DNA from: Gracilaria vermiculophylla
Lineage: Eukaryota; Rhodophyta; Florideophyceae; Gracilariales; Gracilariaceae
Assembly: GCA_019155205.2 (NCBI GenBank)
Contig: JAHNZQ020000049.1
Coordinates: 2,329,643-2,342,783, forward strand
DNA length: 13,141 nucleotides
Direction of reading: 5' to 3'
The notes beneath the pieces were generated by a model. The model was not told the origin of the DNA. It did no database searches and saw only the letters and a list, made by a program, of their open reading frames with translations. Shown piece by piece: positions 7,170-13,141 of the stretch (position 1 is its first letter; every line of letters starts with the position of its first letter). The translations under genes were made by a program, and so were the position numbers.

Positions 7170-9217
7170 ATCGCGAAAAGGCGGGAAAACGTATTGGTCG
7201 TGATGCCAACAGGGGCGGGGAAGACAATATGTTATTTGCTCCCCGTCTTTATGGAGCGCAAATGTTACAGTACGGTCTTGGTCGTTCCACTGCGATCCTT
7301 GGCAAGAGAAATGAAAGTAAGAGTGGAGCGTTTTGGATTGAAAGTGGCTACGAATATGAGTCGCCTACATGAAGACTATGCCGATCTTTACGTGTTTCTC
7401 CCCGAGCACGTAAGGGCGCAACCTTTCAAGAGACTTATACAACGCATGGTTTCAGATAGAAGACTGGCTCGTCTCATAGTTGATGAAGCTCATCTAACTG
7501 CATCCTGGTCTTCTTTCCGACCCAGTCTTAGAGACTTGCGGTATGGTCTCCTTGAAGTTCCGCCGAGTATTGCTCGCATTCTTCCTACTGCAACCGCTCC
7601 ACATTCTGAGCGTTCCGATCTAGTAGTGCAGCACGGCATTGAATCCTCAACGGTTTTTAGCGTGCCTACTGTCCGAAAGAATCTGTTGTTTTCTGTCGTC
7701 TACGCCAAACATAGTCTGGACATGAGTCGATGCCCCAAAGGGAAATTTCGCAGCAGTCACAGCCAGCTGCTGAGATCCGCAATGCATACAATAGATGAAA
7801 AGCTGAATGAGCTTCCCTCATACCTTCCGCCAAACTCGTCATTTCGCATTTTAGTGTACGTTATGAGAAGAATGGATGTTCAGAATATGGTTGATGTTCT
7901 TCAAAATACGTATGGGACACAGGTGCTATCTGCTAAAGATCCCTCACAGGTTTCAATTACAAAGCGTGTGTCTATACTTTCGTATAACGCTGGTATGGGA
8001 CCAGATATGCAAACAAGTATGTACAGTGCATGGATGGACAGCACTGATTGTAAATAGATTGGTTCCGCTGCACTTCCAACTAACCGCATAAAACTTATGG
8101 TTTGCACTTGTACATTCGGGACTAGACTAGACGCCCCAGATGTTAGGCTTGTAATACATGTTGGCGGCTCTTCCTCACTTTTGGATCACGTACAGGAAGC
8201 TGGTAGGGCTGGTAGGGATGGGAAACTGGCTTTTTGTGTTACAGTGTACACAAAGAAATTCGGGAGTTCTATGGAATATTTTCTAGAGTCCAAGGCTAAA
8301 CAGACGCGGAAAAAAGAGGACTTCGATTCAATGCACGAATGGAAAGAAGAACAGAAATGGTTGGAAAACAGAGTTTTATGTCGCAAAAAACTGGCTTTAC
8401 TCATACATGGATGGCATTGAACCAGGTGTTTGTCTCCTTGACTCGGACTCTTTGAGTTGTGATGTATGTTTGGCACTCGACAACGGAAGTGCAGCTGGCC
8501 GAATTCAAGAACCCCTCTCTTCCTTTCCTAGGTGGGAAATCCGCAGCCTCTCTCTTATTCCAAACAACGTACGTGATTCATCTGACACACCTTTGACCCC
8601 TCAGAAAGAATCTCTGAAGATGGGCACATCTCTGACGCATGATGGACCGTTAGCCGTGGAGACCAGTAGCGTTGACTGTACGCTAGACGTCTGTGAATCC
8701 TTGCTACGTCGTTTTGAACACGATTGCCTCCCATGTAACCTTCTTGATTTGCAAACTGTTCGAATGGTGAACCCGACATCCGGAAAACATCACAATTGTT
8801 CGTGGATGCGCGGAAGATGTTTTCAGTGCTTTTCAAGTCATCACAGAGTTTCAGTGTGTCCCAACAAGCTCCGAGTTCCCCAAAGTAGCTGTTACAGATG
8901 TGGTACCTCCTTTGTGAAAGGCGTTAAAGTGCACCGGGAAGGATTTGGATTTGGCAGTACTTGCATGCTTGTGCGTCTTCGCGAACCTGGGATGGATTTT
9001 TTGGCGTAAATCGGAACAGTCAAGAAACAATATTGTCAACTCGTTATTCTCCATTGAACAATGCAAAGCGTTTCACGGCAACCAAGAATCTTCAATCCTG
9101 TCCGTAAAGTCTAACGGCAACTCCACGGATTCGTTCTTCTCAGAATGGCTTAACAACGAAGAGAACGATTTTCCAGGTATCCTAAAGTTAGGTTTCTGGT
9201 TTGCAAACAAAACCTAG
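7170..9217 (+). pseudogene. RecQ-like helicase and CCHC zinc knuckle, broken by a stop and two frameshifts
   Basis: Helicase motifs are Walker A MPTGAGKT (GAGKT 7212-7226), Ia VPLRSL, DEAH at 7482-7493, III as TAT, a YNAGM block where relatives have YHAG, V as FGTRLDAP and VI as QEAGRAGRDG (about 8190-8220). TAG at 8055-8057 interrupts between the Ia-IV half and motif V. At the A6 run 8385-8390 the frame moves from 0 to 1; with one A fewer the reading LCRKNWLYSYMDGIEPG matches copy 1 LSRRNALYANLDGKEPG. The CCHC knuckle lies at 8818-8859. At GGG 8989-8991 the frame moves again, and the continuation to TAG 9215-9217 (WIFWRKS...NSLFS) matches copy 1 WVLWHSS...MNLFS. So the apparent ends at 8420 and 9009 are artefacts of shifts. 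Walker A and DEAH are intact, unlike copy 1. Known role of the family: 3'-5' DNA unwinding. Confidence 0.8.
8818..8964 (+). other. CCHC zinc knuckle plus second Cys/His cluster of copy 2
   Basis: CFQCFSSHHRVSVC gives C-x2-C-x4-H-x4-C, followed by CYRC, a His and a final Cys, matching the order and close to the spacing of copy 1 at 1753-1899. The surrounding residues differ far more than the metal ligands, which indicates past selection on the domain. Confidence 0.75.
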
Positions 9218-9232
9218 TACCCAGTCTCATAA

Positions 9233-9250
9233 TTTATAGTTCCCTATAAA
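9233..9250. repeat. 7-bp hairpin 3' of copy 2
   Basis: TTTATAG at 9233-9239 pairs with CTATAAA at 9244-9250 across a 4-base loop, 16 bases after the reconstructed end of the gene. Copy 1 also has a 7-bp hairpin shortly after its end, with a different sequence. AT-rich hairpins arise easily by chance. Confidence 0.35.
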
Positions 9251-9699
9251 ATAATTAGAGTCCATTTCCGTGGTTTGCACTTCAACGACTTGTACTTTAC
9301 TACTGGTTTACTTATTGCCCCCGCTTGCTGCTGGCTGGCTTCTCTTCCGACAGGTACCATAGTGCTTCTTTCCGGGAGTGCACAGGTCTTTTGTGCAATT
9401 TGCTTAATGTCCCGTTTTGCTATTTTGATCTTGGGCTGGGTGTTATATGATTGCTTTACTCCGTTCTGTGTTAGTATAAATAGTATTCTCGTGTTATGGC
9501 CTTGGAGACTTGTGTTCTTTGCTTTGTACCTCAATTTTATTGCATACAAACTGCGTGTCTTGTGATTTGCGCTCTACGAGGCAGTTTGGAGACGTGTTCT
9601 GCATTTTGCTTGTGTTATTGCTTGCTAGAATGGCCATAGCACATTTCAACCTCCATGATCGTCACATCCAGAGTTATACAACACAAACATGCTTCGGAT
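9251..9699. other. Noncoding stretch, nothing recognised
   Basis: T-rich + strand sequence. A 96-codon hydrophobic frame (9275-9565) has no ATG start, no domain and a composition explained by the T-rich strand. No RNA gene or clear repeat seen. Confidence 0.4.
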
Positions 9700-9960
9700 G
9701 AGCCCCGTCCCACAGTATTGAAAAATTTTAGGCGGGCACCATTGAACAGAGCATATTTAGCCAGGTACACATTTTATCGTACTTTATTCCGCAATTGTGC
9801 GTTAGCCGCGTGTGTTCAATAGCACCAGTATAATTTTTCGGTAATGTAACAACCGTTTATCACAAACCCTGTCCCAAGGTTGCTGTACTTACTATGACCA
9901 CAAACGATCGGCATACACGACCCCATTACTATTGCCTCACTTCAAGGGATATTACTAGAG
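9700..9960 (+). repeat. Diverged direct repeat, unit A
   Basis: Aligns with unit C (10371-10631) at a constant offset of 671 bases with no net indel. The best block is 9728-9755 against 10399-10426, with one mismatch in 28. Other shared blocks are GCGTTA, GTTCAATRG, TACTATTGCCTCAC and GATATTACTAG. Noncoding; possibly a remnant of a mobile element or a long-period satellite. Confidence 0.7.
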
Positions 9961-10040
9961 CCAGCGACGCCGCACATTTTCAACTCCCATTAAAAAGCCC
10001 CCTAAACCCCTGGCTTCCTTCCACAGTACGATGCAGTTGT

Positions 10041-10130
10041 CTTCCATGTGGTCTACGTATGACATCAATTGCACCGTACGGTGCAATACTCGTCCACGTG
10101 GTCTACGTACACGTGGTCTAGCACCGTACG
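10041..10130. repeat. Palindrome and short-repeat cluster around CACCGTACGGTG
   Basis: 10068-10087 is a perfect 20-bp palindrome centred on CACCGTACGGTG. It is flanked by direct copies of TGGTCTACGTA (10049-10059 and 10099-10109), a further CGTGGTCTA at 10112-10120, and GCACCGTACG at both 10071-10080 and 10121-10130. The arrangement resembles a nested protein-binding or recombination site. Function unknown. Confidence 0.6.
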
Positions 10131-10199
10131 TTGCGGCCCTTTCCCACCGACACATATTTCTCACTGTGTAGCGCATGTCCTGTACGACGTGCTAATGGA

Positions 10200-10350
10200 C
10201 ATCTATGTGCGTTAATGGCGTTCGTTCAATAGCTTCGGTACAATATTACAGAAAAATAACAAACGTTTATCACGGGCTCTGCTCAATAATTCATACAGAA
10301 CATTTGACAACATACAGTCCTCATACAATACTGCAATAATATTGCCATTT
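10200..10350 (+). repeat. Diverged direct repeat, unit B
   Basis: Matches unit C at a constant offset of 261 bases (GCGTTA 10209 versus 10470, AAAAATAAC, TCATACA, ATTGCC) and unit A at 410 for GCGTTA and GTTCAATAG. The 5' part found in A and C is absent or too diverged to see. It runs directly into unit C. Confidence 0.6.
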
Positions 10351-10370
10351 ACCAAACCACATTAGTGAAT

Positions 10371-10631
10371 GCGCCCCATTCAATAGTACTGCAGATATTT
10401 AGGCGGACACCATTGAACAGAGCATAATTCGCCAGCTACATATTTAATGCTACCACTGTGCCAGAATCTGCGTTAACGGCGTACGTTCAATGGCAGCCGT
10501 ACAATATTGTCAAAAAATAACATACCTTTTTCACAAGCCCTGTTCAATGGTTGCAGTAACTACTATGACAACACGCGATCTTCATACAGTACCCCAATAC
10601 TATTGCCTCACATCAAAGGATATTACTAGGT
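10371..10631 (+). repeat. Diverged direct repeat, unit C
   Basis: Counterpart of unit A. It also contains an exact 12-bp inverted pair, ACCATTGAACAG at 10409-10420 and CTGTTCAATGGT at 10540-10551, separated by 119 bases. The pair is degraded in units A and B, so unit C may be closest to the ancestral form. Confidence 0.65.
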
Positions 10632-10639
10632 ATCGGGCG

Positions 10640-10925
10640 CGACACGTTTCACTCTTCTACATGCCGCTTTCCTTGTTGTCGTATATGTTGTGGCCGTCAG
10701 GAGCCCTTCCTGACGTTCAGTGTCCTTCTTCTTGCCTCATACCCTGCTTTTCATCTCAATCATACTCCTCTTTCTGCCACCATCTGCAGTCGCCTTCTTC
10801 TTTTTTCGTTTTCCAATCGGTCCGGACATCCTTTTACGTCCCATTCATTGGAACCACTCTCCGTTTCCACAACACATCCCCCCCTGCTCCCTAAACCCCA
10901 CCTCTCCCTTATTCTCCATTTTATT
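10640..10925 (+). promoter_or_regulatory. Pyrimidine-rich leader/promoter of the methyltransferase gene
   Basis: The + strand is dominated by C and T, with a C7 run at 10878-10884 followed by further C/T-rich sequence up to the ATG at 10926. It resembles the leader before 4120 in composition and placement. No TATA box is evident. The extent is approximate. Confidence 0.4.
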
Positions 10926-11096
10926 ATGCCCAACTATTTGAAAACCATATCCGCACTGTTGGACCTGCGTGATGAGTATGCAGAAAACCGGACCCCTCCG
11001 ACCGTCCACGCGTTGTCTCATACACCGCCTTGGTGGAGCATGCGATTCGTGTCCGTCAACATTCTAAGCCCGCTCGCGTTCTTTGCTCACAAGTAA
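10926..11096 (+). CDS. Probable start of the methyltransferase gene (short first frame)
   Basis: This 56-codon frame starts at the first ATG after the pyrimidine-rich leader, with A at -3. The reading MPNYLKTISALLDLRDEYAEN looks protein-like, and the second half may belong to another frame: an alternative frame reading ARVLCSQ and VEHAIRVRQHS is open over 11000-11090. The next long frame (from 11068) has no early ATG of its own, which suggests that translation entered from here through a frameshift mutation or splicing. A GT...AG stretch of 31 bases (11092-11122) would join this frame to the next, but that is very short for an intron. No domain recognised. Confidence 0.4.
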   Translation: MPNYLKTISALLDLRDEYAENRTPPTVHALSHTPPWWSMRFVSVNILSPLAFFAHK

Positions 11097-12039
11097 TGAA
11101 CTCCCTCAACGTTTCCACTCTAGTGACGAAGAACTGCGTCGGGCTTTACTGTCTACATCGAATACCAACCGCAACGCTTTCCAGCAAACGCACCAGATTG
11201 CGAGGTTCATCGATAAGACGGACAGTGAATCTGAAACAAGGGTGAAGGATTACTACCGCTTATGTATAACCCGCGGCATCTCTTTCCAGACTCGGTTTCT
11301 TCTTACGGACCTCTTCAAGTCCGCAGTCCCCGTTTCGAAGAAGAAGAGGAAGACTACCGCCCATATCGATGTTCCCACGGAGCCGGCTACACGCTTTGAA
11401 GTCTTTTTGTTTATGACCATTTTTGTGCATTTATCTCGCCCGGCTGCCAAACTCTTAGGAAAGCGAGACCGTGATCCCAGCCCTAATACAAGCAGGCGTT
11501 CCACCCCCTTGCTTCCCAAGTTTGACAAGCACACATCGCACCGTGTTGCTTATGGTGTGCAAAGGGTTCTTCGCTCCTGGGATGCTTTTGCACGATTCCT
11601 CGGGTTTCAAGACGCCGAATCTATGGTGCAACCGTACATTATCTTCAATGCGAAAAGCCTCCAATTCGAAGTGTTGAAAACTCGGAACGATGGATTTTCA
11701 CCCCTCTCCCAAAAGTCCGCCATTCAACCCTCTGTCGAAGCCTCCACGGATCCTTCTCTTGTTTCGTCCGTCGCTTTGGAACAAAACACAAAAGTTGATG
11801 ATGCGCTTCGAGCCCTCGCTTCCGAACTTTTCGGTGACATTACGAGCATTGTCTCTCATCCACGTCTCTTTGAAGAGAACTTGAGCCCATGGCAGTTGCT
11901 TCAGGAATTGCTTCCAAACGGCCAACGTCGAGATGTTCTCCCACCCTCCACTGGACGACGCCCGTTTCCGCAGAGATTTGAAAAATTCTCGCCATCTCTT
12001 TGGAATCCGGTACGGGATGCTCTCGCTCTCCTACATTAA
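11068..12039 (+). CDS. Unrecognised N-terminal region of the methyltransferase gene, with NLS-like cluster
   Basis: The frame is open from 11068 to a TAA at 12037-12039, over 320 codons, and lacks an ATG near its 5' end, so it is likely a middle segment of a larger gene and not a gene in itself. It contains SKKKRK at about 11335-11352, a classic monopartite nuclear-localisation-like cluster, and stretches such as SHRVAYGVQRVLRSWDAF that look folded. I do not recognise the family. The end overlaps the next frame (open from 11982), and the switch should lie between 11982 and 12039. The position directly before a DNA methyltransferase suggests a targeting or regulatory region; that is inference. 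Confidence 0.5.
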   Translation, partial: ARSRSLLTSNELPQRFHSSDEELRRALLSTSNTNRNAFQQTHQIARFIDKTDSESETRVKDYYRLCITRGISFQTRFLLTDLFKSAVPVSKKKRKTTAHIDVPTEPATRFEVFLFMTIFVHLSRPAAKLLGKRDRDPSPNTSRRSTPLLPKFDKHTSHRVAYGVQRVLRSWDAFARFLGFQDAESMVQPYIIFNAKSLQFEVLKTRNDGFSPLSQKSAIQPSVEASTDPSLVSSVALEQNTKVDDALRALASELFGDITSIVSHPRLFEENLSPWQLLQELLPNGQRRDVLPPSTGRRPFPQRFEKFSPSLWNPVRDALALLH

Positions 12040-13141
12040 GACAAGACGTTCAAGAAGTCTCGGCTACTGGCGATGTTGCTGTTGCTTCTACACCAACCTC
12101 TTTGAAGGCGAAGAAAATTGAAATCATTGACCTCCTCAATGATAGTACAAGCGACAGCAGCAGTCCCAGTGCTCAGATTGCGAGTTCTACCCGTCTCGGC
12201 TGCGGGCAAAGCAGCTCTGGTCCCCAAAGTGTCACAGGGGTCACCGGCACAGCTTCGGCAGCTCTTTCGGAGTCCCCTTACCATGGGGAACGGGCAGACA
12301 TCATTCCACCGGGAACTGACATCCCCGCAAGTGTTTTGAATGCTATGGACTTGGTGCGCACGGACATGATGAAAAAGTATGCCATGTAGTGTTGTGAATT
12401 TGTGGACCTCATTGACGCCCATAACACCTTGCGTGATCAGGACTCCGTGTCGTGCTTTCAAGCACAATTAATTCTCACCGATCCGCCGTACGCAATTCGT
12501 TCTAGTTGGGCTCGCCCAAACAGTACGTACGATGTCCTAACTGTTGCAGCAATGAAACAGGGCACTGTCACAATCAGTCGTTTGTTGCGTGCTGAAGGAC
12601 ACTTCATCATCTTCTCCTCTTTGGAACAGTTTCCACAGTGGGTGAAACTGTTCCGGAGCATTGACCGGCGAGAAGCAGACGGAAGTGTTACTCCTATGTT
12701 TCGCGTCGATGGGTGCCCGTTGCATATGATTCAGGCGCCCGGTAACAACACCACTCTCCCAGGCAGGGCTTCCGGGGAACTTATTCCTATTACCCAGTAC
12801 GCCGTTCATGGAGTTCGAACAGGGGTAACGCGGGCCCAGGAACACAAGATGGTCAACTATACTAATTTCAGTTACATACCGTCTACCGTCAGGGACTACA
12901 ACAATGTGATTGATCGTGTTTCCCCTGTCGAAATCAATGAACGCCTCATGTGGTCCCGATACAGAGAGACACATGAGGTGCGCCGGGAACCTGTTCGTCT
13001 AGAGCAAAAGCCCATCAGTCTCAACATGGAACTTATTGCTCGCTTTTCACAGCCCGGCGATACAGTTGTAGACCTTTTTGCTGGACCTTTTTCAACCGCT
13101 CTTGCGTGCATGTCCTTCACGTCTGGGGAGACTCGCAAATT
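11982..13141 (+). pseudogene. Beta-class DNA amino-methyltransferase, interrupted by TAG, cut by window end
   Basis: Frame 0 runs from 11982 to the window end with one TAG at 12387-12389. The methyltransferase part shows motif IV DPPY at 12480-12491, EGHFIIFSS (motif V-like), QKP about 13008-13016 leading into PGDTVVDLFAG, and motif I DLFAGPFST at 13071-13097. DPPY before FxG is the beta order, as in many bacterial N6-adenine and N4-cytosine methyltransferases (N6_N4_Mtase family); DPPY favours adenine. Motif I departs from the usual FxGxG (second Gly replaced by Phe). Upstream lies IEIIDLLNDSTSDSSS (12117-12164), a SUMO-interacting-like motif with a Ser/Asp tail, typical of eukaryotic nuclear proteins. 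No early ATG exists, so it is likely the C-terminal part of the gene begun at 10926. The C terminus is outside the window. Confidence 0.75.

Larger units (their letters stand above)
4120..9217 (+). mobile_element. Putative OrsD–tyrosine recombinase–RecQ–zinc knuckle element (copy 2)
   Basis: Four domain blocks follow in order on one strand without long gaps: two C2H2 fingers, a recombinase-like R-R-H-Y region, helicase motifs I to VI, and a CCHC knuckle. OrsD and RecQ domains are known to be fused in large proteins of fungal repeats and subtelomeres, so the blocks probably once formed a single protein of about 1,700 residues. The order of frames is 1 (4120-5118), 0 (5118 to about 8388), 1 (to about 8989), 2 (to 9217), with stops at 7167 and 8055. 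Element ends are not defined: tyrosine-recombinase elements need no inverted repeats, and I find no target duplication. Confidence 0.6.

Noticed and set aside
9275..9565. 96-codon membrane-like frame
   Set aside because: No ATG start, and its hydrophobicity follows from the T-rich strand; nothing recognisable.
9894..10894. Two similar small frames starting MTTNDRHT and MTTRDLHT in repeat units A and C
   Set aside because: The resemblance comes from the indel-free DNA repeat. Of 22 aligned codons, several differences change the residue, and unit B lacks the ATG.
4091..10900. C-rich stretches as telomere repeats
   Set aside because: The tracts are single irregular runs (C6TC6, C7) with no tandem unit.
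11092..11122. 31-base GT...AG stretch with a CTCAAC branch-like site joining frames 0 and 1
   Set aside because: It restores the frame but is shorter than introns in most eukaryotes, and a similar attempt at 12009 does not restore the frame.
1210..12389. Stop-codon reassignment to explain the in-frame stops
   Set aside because: All three stop codons occur internally and the same codons also end frames, so a changed code is unlikely.

Overview
The window looks eukaryotic and is built mainly of mobile-element genes, all reading on the + strand. The evidence is fungal/algal-type OrsD and RecQ domain combinations, nuclear-localisation-like basic clusters, a SUMO-interacting-like motif, long pyrimidine-rich leaders before start codons, and no bacterial ribosome-binding sites or operon packing. 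I cannot name the species. OrsD–RecQ proteins are best known from fungi, but other eukaryotes (for example algae) are not excluded.

Layout: (1) 1-2052 is the 3' part of a RecQ-like helicase gene ending in a CCHC zinc knuckle. One reading frame is interrupted by two stop codons, and the upstream part lies outside the window. (2) 2053-4119 has no convincing gene. It holds a pyrimidine-rich stretch, small hairpins, and a cluster of six copies of the 9-mer ACCAAGCGC just upstream of the next gene. (3) 4120-9217 is a second, more complete relative of copy 1. It encodes two C2H2 fingers (OrsD-like), then a region with a tyrosine-recombinase-like catalytic signature, then RecQ helicase motifs, then a CCHC knuckle. 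It is broken by a TAATG stop/start overlap, two in-frame stops and two single-base frameshifts in base runs. (4) 9218-10925 is noncoding, with three diverged copies of one repeat unit, a perfect 20-bp palindrome and a pyrimidine-rich leader. (5) 10926-13141 is a disrupted gene cut by the window end. Its C-terminal part is a beta-class DNA amino-methyltransferase (DPPY before FAG), and its N-terminal part is unrecognised but carries an NLS-like cluster and a SIM-like motif.

How they may work together: the OrsD fingers could bind DNA (possibly the ACCAAGCGC sites), the recombinase-like domain could cut and rejoin, and the helicase could open DNA, making 4120-9217 a candidate self-contained tyrosine-recombinase/RecQ mobile element. 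The methyltransferase gene may be a neighbour or cargo; nothing in the sequence links it firmly to the element. The number of stops and frameshifts suggests that most or all copies here are decaying, unless some are sequencing errors.
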